Positions 1 through 8,172 of a stretch of DNA of 64,000 nucleotides are shown here, piece after piece. The stretch lies in the NCBI RefSeq assembly GCF_000269605.1, contig NZ_AKCI01000001.1, forward strand, positions 1 to 64,000, given 5' to 3'. The notes below the pieces were generated by a model. That model did not search any database and was not told the origin of the DNA. It saw only the letters and a program-made list of their open reading frames with translations. This DNA comes from Scardovia wiggsiae F0424 (GTDB taxonomy: Bacteria; Actinomycetota; Actinomycetes; Actinomycetales; Bifidobacteriaceae). The translations under genes were made by a program, and so were the position numbers. How positions within the stretch are numbered: the first letter of the stretch is position 1; the number at the start of each line of letters is the position of its first letter.

Positions 1-393
<393 letters not shown>

Positions 394-512
394 ACCCGTA
401 CACACACACGCAAACCAACCCTACCAATAGCAACACACAAGACCAACACACTAATCACCCGCGTCTACTATCCGGTCGCCAACCCACCACCAACAACACA
501 ACAGAATATAGT

Positions 513-632
513 TTTGTGGCGGTCACAGCCCAGGAGAAACGCCCGGCACCATCCCGAACCCGGAAGCTAAGCCCTGGCACGGCAATGATACTCCACCCGA
601 CAGGGTGCGGGAAAGTAGCACACCGCCACCAC
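513..632 (+). rRNA. rrf: 5S ribosomal RNA
   Basis: A 5S-sized segment about 120 bases downstream of 23S. The ends pair (TTTGTGGCGG near 513-522 with CCGCCACCACA near 624-633), and the internal text around 562-575 ('CCCGAACCCGGAAGCTAAG') is the standard 5S loop B/C signature. It is transcribed with 23S as the end of an rrn operon. The exact ends are estimated from the terminal helix. Confidence 0.95.
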
Positions 633-644
633 AACACATACAAC

Positions 645-694
645 AAAGGCTCTATCCCTTATCTCCAACAGATAACGGACAGAGCCTTTTCTTT
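645..694 (+). terminator. rrn operon terminator
   Basis: A stem formed by AAAGGCTCT (645-653) and AGAGCCTTT (681-689), followed by a T-rich run (TTTTCTTT). It lies just after 5S rRNA and is the expected intrinsic terminator of the rRNA operon. Confidence 0.85.
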
Positions 695-759
695 ATCTGA
701 CCGGGAGTACCCATAGCTGGAGGCCCGGCACATATACGATACGCGATGGAAGAGGCATA

Positions 760-2361
760 ATGCAGACAGACAGCACCAAAAGATCAATGAAGGCCGGCGA
801 AGAGCACCTGTCCTCAGCTGAAGAGGATAATACACGGCAGCACAATACCTCAGAAAACCCTGACCGCAAGGTCTACCCGGCTGTCACTCCGCCGCCTGAA
901 AAGATACCGGGCAGGCTTATTGCGTCCATCATATCTGTCGGAATGGTCTCTTTTATAGGCATCCTCGTTGAAACGCTGACAAGCGTACTTTTCCCGGTCA
1001 TTATGGCAGAATTCAGGGTTGGCACATCTACAGTCCAATGGCTGACCACAGGCTATCTTCTCGTCGTTTCGCTTATCGTCCCGCTGTCATCTTATATAAA
1101 ACGGAAATTCAAACTTCGCACTGTTTTCCTTACTGCAGTGACACTATGCATAATCGGGTGCATCGTTGCAGCATGTTCGGCCAGTTTCCCCATGCTCCTT
1201 GCCGCGCGTATTTTACAGGGCCTGGGGACGGGGCTTGCAATGCCGCTTATGTTCAATATTATCCTTGAGCAGTCGCCGCGCTCCCATGTAGGGCAGATCA
1301 TGGGGGTTGGCGGGCTGGTCCTTTCCGTTGCCCCTGCGCTTGGCCCGGCTGTTGGAGGGCTTGTCGGGACTTACATGCCGTGGCGCCTTATTTTCGTGAT
1401 CCTTATCCCTTTCCTGGCTATCCCTCTGATAACCGGGTATCTGTCTATCCGCCAGGTTTCCCGGCCTGAAGCGGCACAGTTTACTGTCCTTCAGGCAGCA
1501 GCTCTGATGGTTTCCTTTGTAACGTTTATTTTTGCTGTAAATAAAGGCGGGCAGGCGGCAGTCGCTGTCAGCAGCCATACACCGGGTGCTGCTGCGGATG
1601 GCATAGCTGCAGCAGCCCTGCTGGCTGTATCAATTGCTGCGGCAGGGATATTCGCATGGATGTCACGGCGTTCATTCTCTCCGCTTATACGGCTTGGGGT
1701 GTTCCGCAGCATCACATTCCGATGGGCCCTTGCTGCCTACATCCTTATGCAGATATGCCAGATAAGCTTCGGCTATGTTATCCCCAACTCAGCACAGCTC
1801 GGATTTGGGGCGTCTGCATTAGTCGGCGGCTTCCTGATCCTTCCGGGGGCGCTTTTTGGGGCTTTCCTGGCGCCATGGGCCGGGTCCCTGCTTGATAAAT
1901 ACGGTCCGAAACGGCCTGTACTATCCGCCATGGTCCTGACATTTGCTGGGGTCCTTCTGTTTATGGTATTCATAACTCCGGGGTCGCCGGTGTATCTTCT
2001 TGGGATTTTCTATTTCGTATTTATGATGGGATACTCTATGAGTTTTGCGAATTTCATGACCTGCGCCTTGAATACCCTTGATCCTGAGTTCAAAGCTGAC
2101 GGCAACGCAGTTTTTAATTCGTTCAATCAGCTGGCAGGGGCGCTCGGCACAACACTGATGTCAGCGCTGGTAAGTATTTCGCAGGCAGGCCTAGCCCTTG
2201 GGACGCAGCGGTACCAGGCTGCTACGGTCCGCGGCAGCCATTGGTGCTATATAGTGATGGTTGCCGCGATTGGGTGTTCTATTGTATGCCTTATCCGTGC
2301 TTTCTCCGGACGCCGGGAGTCCCGCAGCCAGAAGGGAGCGAGGCTCAGACAAGATCGCTGA
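760..2361 (+). CDS. MFS drug:H+ antiporter, DHA2 (EmrB/QacA-like) family
   Basis: A 533-residue multi-pass membrane protein predicted to export toxic hydrophobic compounds in exchange for protons. A hydrophilic N-terminus of about 50 residues is followed by many hydrophobic segments. The loop after the first helices carries the DHA2 signature around 'STVQWLTTGYLLV'. Motif C-like glycine/proline text (GGLVLSVAPALGPAVGG) lies near residues 185-201. The ATG follows GGAAGAGG at 746-753. The length is somewhat long for the 14-helix class, mainly because of the N-terminal tail. The substrate cannot be read from sequence. Its stop codon overlaps the 3' end of the convergent holin-like gene by 17 bases. 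Confidence 0.85.
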   Translation: MQTDSTKRSMKAGEEHLSSAEEDNTRQHNTSENPDRKVYPAVTPPPEKIPGRLIASIISVGMVSFIGILVETLTSVLFPVIMAEFRVGTSTVQWLTTGYLLVVSLIVPLSSYIKRKFKLRTVFLTAVTLCIIGCIVAACSASFPMLLAARILQGLGTGLAMPLMFNIILEQSPRSHVGQIMGVGGLVLSVAPALGPAVGGLVGTYMPWRLIFVILIPFLAIPLITGYLSIRQVSRPEAAQFTVLQAAALMVSFVTFIFAVNKGGQAAVAVSSHTPGAAADGIAAAALLAVSIAAAGIFAWMSRRSFSPLIRLGVFRSITFRWALAAYILMQICQISFGYVIPNSAQLGFGASALVGGFLILPGALFGAFLAPWAGSLLDKYGPKRPVLSAMVLTFAGVLLFMVFITPGSPVYLLGIFYFVFMMGYSMSFANFMTCALNTLDPEFKADGNAVFNSFNQLAGALGTTLMSALVSISQAGLALGTQRYQAATVRGSHWCYIVMVAAIGCSIVCLIRAFSGRRESRSQKGARLRQDR

Positions 2362-2716
2362 CGACAGAGTTCAGTATCCCGGAAATAACTGATAGTATCA
2401 CGGCGCCAAGTGCTCCCCACCAGAAATTCGATATCGTGATGCCTACGCCGAATACGTTCAGTGCCAGCATAGATGCTAATCCGAACAGTGCTATGTTGAT
2501 AAGCAGCGCAGCTATGCCGAAACTGACGACCGTTACAGGGATGGCAAGTACCTGGATAACAGGTTTTATTGAAGCGTTGATCAGTGCCATAAAAAGGGCG
2601 AATGCTGCATACGCCAGGAACCTGTTCCCGCCTACTGCCTGGATACCGGGAAGGAGCCAGCACATGATCCCGCAGGCGATAGTTATAACAAACCAGTTGA
2701 TCAGGAATCTCTTCAT
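2345..2716 (-). CDS. Phage_holin_4_2 family (YvlD-like) membrane protein
   Basis: A small 123-residue protein with four hydrophobic segments and almost no soluble part. It matches the PF04020 'phage holin family', which despite its name is a chromosomal membrane family in Gram-positives, often linked to envelope stress. The pattern of a first helix after MKRFLINWF, a central ALINASIKPV turn and a C-terminal SNFWWGALGAV segment is typical. It is convergent with the MFS exporter and overlaps its end. No phage genes are nearby, so a lysis role is not implied. Function is unknown. Confidence 0.75.
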   Translation of the reverse strand: MKRFLINWFVITIACGIMCWLLPGIQAVGGNRFLAYAAFALFMALINASIKPVIQVLAIPVTVVSFGIAALLINIALFGLASMLALNVFGVGITISNFWWGALGAVILSVISGILNSVVSDLV

Positions 2717-2980
2717 GATTACAAGTATAGGAGTTATTATGCATCTGCGTACCCGCCCTTACCATATCTGCCCATTCCGGCAGGCTGGTTTTGCGGAGTT
2801 GTTTTGGCAGCAGCGGGATTGCGTATAGGCGGGCTGCGGAAAAGCAGGAGCTGGCCAGCGGCAGCAGGGCTGTCAGGGGCTGCGGAGGCTGGTGTGATGA
2901 TGGAAGGGTACGATAGGCAAGGAATAAAGAATAGGGAGTAAGGACTGTTGGGATTATTGATATAGGACAGGAAGGCGCGA

Positions 2981-3523
2981 ATGGGTACAGAACACTATAA
3001 GGGTCCGCAAAATACTCCACCCGGGGCACATAGTGCAGAAACAGATCCCGGATCTGCAGCGGCGGATCCGCTGAAAGACTGGACGCTATATGCTGCAGTA
3101 TTTATAGGGGGCTGTGTAGGGACAGGGCTGCGGTATACATTATCTGCGGTTTTTCCCTATCTGCCATCCTCCGCGCATGGCTGGCAGGCGGATTTCCATC
3201 CCGGCACGCTGTGCGCCAATCTGCTGGCCTGTCTCCTGTATGCAGGACTGTCCGCTTTCTTTAGCCGCAGGCATGCGATAAAGACACATAATGGGGCTGT
3301 TGCCGACCGTGCGCTGGGGACGGGCCTGTGCGGAGGATTGTCGACTATGTCGACACTGGCATTTGAAGGGTTTTCCGCCCTTCACGCGGAAGATATAGGC
3401 GGTTTCGCAGCTTATATGGCTGCCACTTTTATCTTGGGGATTGCGAGTGCGTGCCTGGGGGCGTACTGCGGGAAGAAAGTCTGCGGGCATATCGGCAGCA
3501 GTGAGGGGAAACGTGAATGGTGA
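2981..3523 (+). CDS. crcB: FluC/CrcB fluoride channel subunit 1
   Basis: One of two tandem FluC subunits that form a fluoride-selective channel lowering cytoplasmic F-. 180 residues: a hydrophilic N-terminal tail of about 35 residues, then four hydrophobic helices. Family motifs are GGCVGTGLRY (about residues 46-55), GTLCANLLA (about 76-84) and the helix-3 break motif GLCGGLSTMSTLAFE (about 113-127). The two Phe-box phenylalanines expected in TTFSTF are Met and Leu here, suggesting this subunit contributes a degenerate pore. The stop overlaps the start of subunit 2, indicating translational coupling. No fluoride riboswitch was recognised in the 260 bases upstream. Confidence 0.85.
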   Translation: MGTEHYKGPQNTPPGAHSAETDPGSAAADPLKDWTLYAAVFIGGCVGTGLRYTLSAVFPYLPSSAHGWQADFHPGTLCANLLACLLYAGLSAFFSRRHAIKTHNGAVADRALGTGLCGGLSTMSTLAFEGFSALHAEDIGGFAAYMAATFILGIASACLGAYCGKKVCGHIGSSEGKREW

Positions 3524-3921
3524 TGGCTGCATCTGAGTTCTGCGCTGTGTGCATATGCGGAGGGATAGGGGCGGTATGCCGTTTTGCGCTTGATGGTGCG
3601 GTCAGGCGCTTATGGAAACACAGTTTTCCCCTGTCAACTTTTATTATCAATGCCCTTGCTTCTTTTGCTATCGGGATTATTGCCGGTATTGCTGCGCATC
3701 CTCGGATGTACGGTTTCCTGCCTCCTGCTGCCGATCCTGCCGCAGCGCGCATGATAATAGCTACGGGCTTTCTCGGAGGATTTTCAACGTTTTCAACGGC
3801 TGTCAACGAAACTGTCTCCCTCGCACGCTGTAAAAAATACGGCACATGTATAGGGTATTTTTTCAGCATAGCCACTGTGCCTGTCCTATGTGTAGCATTA
3901 GGGTATTTTATTGTGAAGTGA
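3517..3921 (+). CDS. crcB: FluC/CrcB fluoride channel subunit 2
   Basis: Second FluC subunit, 134 residues, the usual family size. Motifs: GGIGAVCRFALD (about 14-25), STFIINALASF (about 44-54) and GFLGGFSTFSTAVNE (about 87-101). Here the first Phe-box residue is retained (STF) but the second position is Ala. It starts seven bases before the end of subunit 1, so the pair is one operon. Paired crcB genes usually encode a heterodimeric channel with two antiparallel, non-equivalent halves. A short MVM start cluster leaves the exact first residue uncertain by two codons. Confidence 0.87.
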   Translation: MVMAASEFCAVCICGGIGAVCRFALDGAVRRLWKHSFPLSTFIINALASFAIGIIAGIAAHPRMYGFLPPAADPAAARMIIATGFLGGFSTFSTAVNETVSLARCKKYGTCIGYFFSIATVPVLCVALGYFIVK

Positions 3922-4073
3922 GCCGCAGCCTGCGTACTGGCAGATAAAATACAGGCATACGGGGTACGGGACTGTCCTGACGACACGCATGCAGATGGTT
4001 GTACCCGTTAACTATTAGATTTCATATATGATATACGGTATTGTAAGGTCATAATTGCGGATAAAAGGCTAGC

Positions 4074-6455
4074 ATGAAAAGAAATTACGCGCTTGACGGG
4101 ATCAAGGGAGTGGGCATTATTGCGGTGCTCCTTTACCACTTTTTCGCGCATACTTTTCCCGGCGGATTTATTGGTGTTGAGATATTTTTTACTATTGCTG
4201 GGTTCCTTACCTCGGTTTCGCTCCTGAAGGGTTTTGCGCTTCGGGCAGCATTTAAAAACAACATCAGGATAGGATCTGCGAGGCAGCGGGCGGAGGGACA
4301 GCAGCCGGCTGGCTTCCGCAGGTTTCCCGGCGCGCTTGCGGATTTTTACGGCAGGCGCCTTATCCGTCTTGTGCCGGCTTTGCTGTTCATGGTTCCGGCA
4401 GTTATTACTGCTGCATGGTTTATCAATAAAGATGCCCTTGTGGGTATTGGCAGGCGTGTGGTTGCCGTTTTTACATTTACCTATAATTATTATGAGATAT
4501 TCAGCGGCGGGAGTTATTTTGACCAGACAGTCCCTCAGCTGCTGGAACCTTTATGGTTTGTTTCCCTCTGCATACAGTTTTACCTGATTATCCCTCTGTT
4601 TATTGCACTGGCTGTCGGCATAGCGCACCTTTTTGCGCCGATGGGGACACAGGGCATATTCTCTGATGCGCGGGGAGCAGACGGACGGAGGAAGCATAAA
4701 GGTGCGAATGCGCAGGGCGGGAACAGGAGGCTGCGGTCCCAGTTTGCCAAGTCGCTGTACGGATACAGTAAATATGCGGCATGGATAAGAGCTGTGGGGA
4801 AAACAGGTTTTATCCTTTCTTCCGCTGCAGCATGCATAAGTGCGTTTTTGATGGGGATCCTTTTTGGAGGAGGCTGGGGCAGCCCTACCCGCGTATATTT
4901 TGGGTTTGATACGCATTGTTTCGGTTTATTCACTGGGGCGGCTTTTGCTTTTGCCCTTCTGTGGTCGTATGGCGGAAAACTCCGCGGGCAGATAGAGCAG
5001 GCATTCCTGGAAAGTACCCGTACTCCGCGCAGGAAAGTCCTTGAGTCCCTTGCGGAAAAAATGGATATATCGCATCTTGCTGACAGCCAGGCTGAAGGCC
5101 CATTACTGACGCGCGTGATGCTGCCTGTACTTTCCTTTGTATCGCTGATAGCAGTTATCGCAGCAGCATATACCCTCCGCGATAAAGATTATGCTTTTTA
5201 TGGTGCCCTGTTTGCAGCAAGTATCCTGACAGTGATAATGCTGTGGGGGACGCTTTCGGAGCGTTCATGGATGCGGCCTTTGTTTGCGTGGAGGCCATTA
5301 AGGCTTGCAGGGCAGTATTCCTATGGGCTTTATATCTGGCATTGGCCTCTTCTTATTCTCGCACAGCTTTCACTGCCTGGGCTCCGCGGGAAGTACCAGT
5401 GGGTTTTCGTACTTGTTTCTTTCTCCCTGACCCTTGTTATGGCATATGTAAGCGCACATTATGTGGAAAAGCCTGCATCGCGCATATATGCGGCCTTTAT
5501 TTCGCGTATCCCAGGAGCTGGGCCTGCAGAGTCATCACAGCCATCTGCTGGACGTTGCGGTATGGAGGGGGCGGGTACTGCTGATGGTACCGATGAGGCT
5601 GCTGATGGTGATAAAAAGGGTGATATAAGTGCTGTAACCGCCGGGCGCATCTCAGGTATGGGGACTGCTGTACGGCGGAAACCGGCTGTGAACAGGGCAG
5701 TTATCTGCTTTATCCTTGTGGCTTTGTGGACAGGATGCGGTTTCGTGATCGCTTATGCACCCGCACAGACATCAATACAAAACCAGCTGGAGGCACAGGC
5801 TGCAATCCTGAAGGATAGCGGGAAAGCCGGCGGCCCTGCTTCTCAGGATGTCCGCAGGGCCCCAGCCCCTGAACCGTCCCCATCGCATCAGACGTCTGCC
5901 CCTGCTGAAGCGCAGCCTTCAGGACCATCTTCCACTCCTGCGCAGCAGCCTGTGATGCCTGCTGGAACTGAAATGACTGCCATAGGGGATTCGGTGATGC
6001 TCGGGTCAGCAACTGCTGTGCAGCAGAGGTTCCCCGGGATAATCATTGATGCGAAGGTGTCGCGCTTCCTCCATGAAGGGCCCGGTGTTATTACCTCTTT
6101 GAAGGCGAAAGGACTGTTGCGCAAATACATTGTTATCGGGCTGAGCACTAACGGCGCAGGTACGCCGCAGCAGTGGGAAAATATCTATAATGCTGCAGGG
6201 CCGGGGCATGTTTTCCTGGTGGTCAATGCCCATATGGACCGCGCGTGGGCTGCTGCCGCCAATCAGAATGTGCGGGACTTTGTAAGCCGGCATCCTCAGG
6301 ATGCGCTTATGGTCAACTGGGATGCGGCTGCTGCGGCTCACCCCGGGCTTCTGGCAAGCGATGGGATACATGCTGCTTCTTCGGAAGGCGGAAGCCTGTA
6401 CGCCCAGACTATTTATGATTCCCTCTTGGAATGGCTGCAGGCCCGCGGCAAGTAA
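4074..6455 (+). CDS. OatA-like acyltransferase (AT3 membrane domain plus SGNH domain)
   Basis: 793 residues predicted to move acetyl groups across the membrane and place them on cell-wall or glycan targets, as in OatA peptidoglycan O-acetyltransferases. The N-terminal Acyl_transf_3 domain (about 1-470) shows the conserved His of LLYHFFAHTF near residue 22, the GVEIFFTIAGF motif near 40, and GRRLIRLVPALL near 90. A second hydrophobic helix near 545 leads to an extracytoplasmic Pro/Ala/Ser-rich linker (580-630) and an SGNH hydrolase-like domain with GDSVMLG near 638 and the Asp-His pair SDGIHA near 762. An unusual charged insert (about 200-245) interrupts the membrane domain. The acceptor is not known. 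Confidence 0.85.
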   Translation: MKRNYALDGIKGVGIIAVLLYHFFAHTFPGGFIGVEIFFTIAGFLTSVSLLKGFALRAAFKNNIRIGSARQRAEGQQPAGFRRFPGALADFYGRRLIRLVPALLFMVPAVITAAWFINKDALVGIGRRVVAVFTFTYNYYEIFSGGSYFDQTVPQLLEPLWFVSLCIQFYLIIPLFIALAVGIAHLFAPMGTQGIFSDARGADGRRKHKGANAQGGNRRLRSQFAKSLYGYSKYAAWIRAVGKTGFILSSAAACISAFLMGILFGGGWGSPTRVYFGFDTHCFGLFTGAAFAFALLWSYGGKLRGQIEQAFLESTRTPRRKVLESLAEKMDISHLADSQAEGPLLTRVMLPVLSFVSLIAVIAAAYTLRDKDYAFYGALFAASILTVIMLWGTLSERSWMRPLFAWRPLRLAGQYSYGLYIWHWPLLILAQLSLPGLRGKYQWVFVLVSFSLTLVMAYVSAHYVEKPASRIYAAFISRIPGAGPAESSQPSAGRCGMEGAGTADGTDEAADGDKKGDISAVTAGRISGMGTAVRRKPAVNRAVICFILVALWTGCGFVIAYAPAQTSIQNQLEAQAAILKDSGKAGGPASQDVRRAPAPEPSPSHQTSAPAEAQPSGPSSTPAQQPVMPAGTEMTAIGDSVMLGSATAVQQRFPGIIIDAKVSRFLHEGPGVITSLKAKGLLRKYIVIGLSTNGAGTPQQWENIYNAAGPGHVFLVVNAHMDRAWAAAANQNVRDFVSRHPQDALMVNWDAAAAAHPGLLASDGIHAASSEGGSLYAQTIYDSLLEWLQARGK

Positions 6456-6487
6456 GCTGAGCAAAGTAAGCAACTTGGGCTGGCAGC

Positions 6488-6513
6488 AGCGGTCGTGCTG
6501 CACTGCAGACCGC
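6488..6513. terminator. Inverted repeat between convergent genes
   Basis: GCGGTC (6488-6493) pairs with GACCGC (6507-6512) in the 103-base gap between the acyltransferase and the convergent DUF4235 gene. There is no U-run. It could stop transcription from either side, but the evidence is only the stem and its position. Confidence 0.35.
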
Positions 6514-6558
6514 GAGGCTGTGCGGTTCCGCTGCGTTTGCTTCCCGGGTCGGAACGGC

Positions 6559-7008
6559 CTATCTGCTGCGTTTATCCTGACGGTGCGCTACGAGTTTTTC
6601 TGACCCTTTTGTACTCAGCGTTGATGTGAGGGCCCCTAATGCACCTGTAATAGCAGCAAACAGCATGCCGAGGAGGACTCCCTGGCTTGCCTCTTCGCCG
6701 GTAGGCATATCTGCATTATCTTCAAGGCTGTCAGAAATGTCAGACGGATCCTGTTTTTTTGCGAACCGCCCCCTATGGAAAATTGCGTCCCAGACGATAG
6801 CTATGCCTTTGCTTACTACGAAACCTGCGATTGCAGGCAGGACCCATTTAATGAGCTTATCGGAAAAACTGTCCGGATCAGACTCAATTTTTTCGCGCTG
6901 GCCGGTGACAGTTTTATCGACCTTTGCAAGGGCTGAAAAAAGCCCGTCTTTCTTATCGCCGGCCTGCCCGTCGCTGCTGCGCGTATCAATGCTGTTCGTA
7001 GTGCTCAT
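6559..7008 (-). CDS. DUF4235-like membrane protein
   Basis: About 149 residues with two hydrophobic segments: WVLPAIAGFVVSKGIAIVW in the first half, and GVLLGMLFAAITGALGALTS near the C-terminus. They are separated by an acidic linker, with a basic end (VAHRQDKRSR). This layout matches the actinobacterial DUF4235 family. An ATG 24 bases further upstream is in frame, but the only purine-rich ribosome site (GGAGG, 7025-7029) lies inside that extension, so the start at 7008 (MSTTNSID) is preferred. Function unknown. Confidence 0.7.
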   Translation of the reverse strand: MSTTNSIDTRSSDGQAGDKKDGLFSALAKVDKTVTGQREKIESDPDSFSDKLIKWVLPAIAGFVVSKGIAIVWDAIFHRGRFAKKQDPSDISDSLEDNADMPTGEEASQGVLLGMLFAAITGALGALTSTLSTKGSEKLVAHRQDKRSR

Positions 7009-7284
7009 ATAAGCATTATCGCACGCCTCCATGAGAACTCAAAATATGCATGATGCGGGCTGGGTGTGTGCAGCGGATAAAACCTGCAGCCCCGCGCAGG
7101 CAGCAGCGGCTGAGCGTGTGCACTGCCGCAGGGGTGCGGCCCCACGGCTGACAGACGTTGGTAGCAGTGGTATATTACTATAGAAGGGCACAGTATAGCG
7201 GGCTGTGCCGGCATATACCGGTTATAGCTATGCCGGTTATGGCTGTGAGAAAGTACCCGGCAATGAAGCATGAGGTGAGATGTT

Positions 7285-7977
7285 ATGGTACAGGGTGTAT
7301 TACGGGGCAGGCTGGTCCTGCTGCGGCATGGGCAGACTGTATGGAGCGAAACGGGGCAGTACACGGGACGTACTGATATCCCGCTGACGCAGACAGGCTG
7401 TATACAGGCGAAGGATGCAGGCAAGAGGATCCGGGAGTTTTTGGCTGGCCCGGGCGCAGGTGCCTCTGCTGCTTTCCATGTCTATGTATCGCCGCTTAAG
7501 CGGGCGCAGGATACAGCGCAGCTTGCCGGCCTTGGGGAATATACTGTTGACGACGGCCTTGCCGAATTCGATTACGGCCCTGCTGAGGGGCGGACCCGTT
7601 CCCAGGTGGCGAAGGCTATTGGTGAGAAAACGTGGAACATATGGGACCGCGGCCCTCTTACCCTCCCTTCTGCGCTTCAGGGGATAAGGCATGAGATGCT
7701 GCCGGAGTATGGCGAGATAACTATCAATAACGGTGTCGGGGAGTCTGTCGAAATGGCAGCTGCGCGTACCCGGCAGGTCATACAGCGGGCAGTTACCGCG
7801 CTTGAGGCAGGCGAAGACGTTATATGCGTGGCGCATGCGCATATCCTGCGCATCCTGGCGACGCAGTGGCTTGGCCTTCAGCCTGAAGCAGCCCGCATGT
7901 TCGAACTGGGGACAGCCCGTTTCTGTGTGCTGTCGTGGCATCATGAGGACCGCGTCATATCCGGCTGGAATCTGTAG
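7285..7977 (+). CDS. Histidine phosphatase family protein (phosphoglycerate-mutase-like)
   Basis: 230 residues. The catalytic RHGQT motif lies near residue 14, with the second-half His in CVAHAHILRIL near residue 180 and the partner Arg/Glu in YVSPLKRAQDTA near 70. This is the branch-2-like actinobacterial acid phosphatase/PGAM fold that works through a phosphohistidine. GAGGTGAG sits eight bases before the ATG. The substrate cannot be assigned: glycolytic mutases are usually longer and have a different loop structure, so a general phosphatase is more likely. Confidence 0.82.
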   Translation: MVQGVLRGRLVLLRHGQTVWSETGQYTGRTDIPLTQTGCIQAKDAGKRIREFLAGPGAGASAAFHVYVSPLKRAQDTAQLAGLGEYTVDDGLAEFDYGPAEGRTRSQVAKAIGEKTWNIWDRGPLTLPSALQGIRHEMLPEYGEITINNGVGESVEMAAARTRQVIQRAVTALEAGEDVICVAHAHILRILATQWLGLQPEAARMFELGTARFCVLSWHHEDRVISGWNL

Positions 7978-8055
7978 GGCGCTTTGCCGGATTTCTCGCT
8001 AATGCCGGTTTTTATCAATAATTTTTGAAATATTTGCGAATCGCCGGAATATAAC

Positions 8056-8085
8056 TTGACAAAACAAAGTTGAGTTGTGTAGGCT
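8056..8085 (+). promoter_or_regulatory. dnaK operon promoter
   Basis: TTGACA (8056-8061) and TAGGCT (8080-8085), separated by 18 bases, form a credible housekeeping-sigma promoter in the gap before dnaK. The -10 hexamer lies inside the first HAIR operator, which fits repression by HspR blocking RNA polymerase. Confidence 0.8.
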
Positions 8086-8089
8086 CAAG
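8069..8089. promoter_or_regulatory. HAIR operator 1 (HspR site)
   Basis: GTTGAGT (8069-8075), 7-base spacer, GCTCAAG (8083-8089). This matches the known HspR-associated inverted repeat CTTGAGT-N7-ACTCAAG at nearly every position and overlaps the dnaK -10 element. Confidence 0.88.
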
Positions 8090-8095
8090 TTTAGA

Positions 8096-8116
8096 GTTGA
8101 GTTGATAAGGCTCAAC
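8096..8116. promoter_or_regulatory. HAIR operator 2 (HspR site)
   Basis: GTTGAGT (8096-8102), 7-base spacer, GCTCAAC (8110-8116). It is 27 bases (between two and three helical turns) downstream of operator 1, suggesting two HspR dimers bind the promoter region. Confidence 0.87.
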
Positions 8117-8172
8117 TTTATAGAGCACAAGCATAACAGAAAACTTACATATACACATAGTGGAGGATAATA

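Noticed and set aside
2345-2716. Holin-like gene as evidence of a prophage
   Set aside because: The family is widespread on chromosomes and no other phage gene is nearby.
2717-2980. Possible fluoride riboswitch before the crcB pair
   Set aside because: I looked for the conserved crcB-motif blocks (GGNGATGG near the 5' side, and the CTGATGACTCCTAC-type 3' side) and did not find them.
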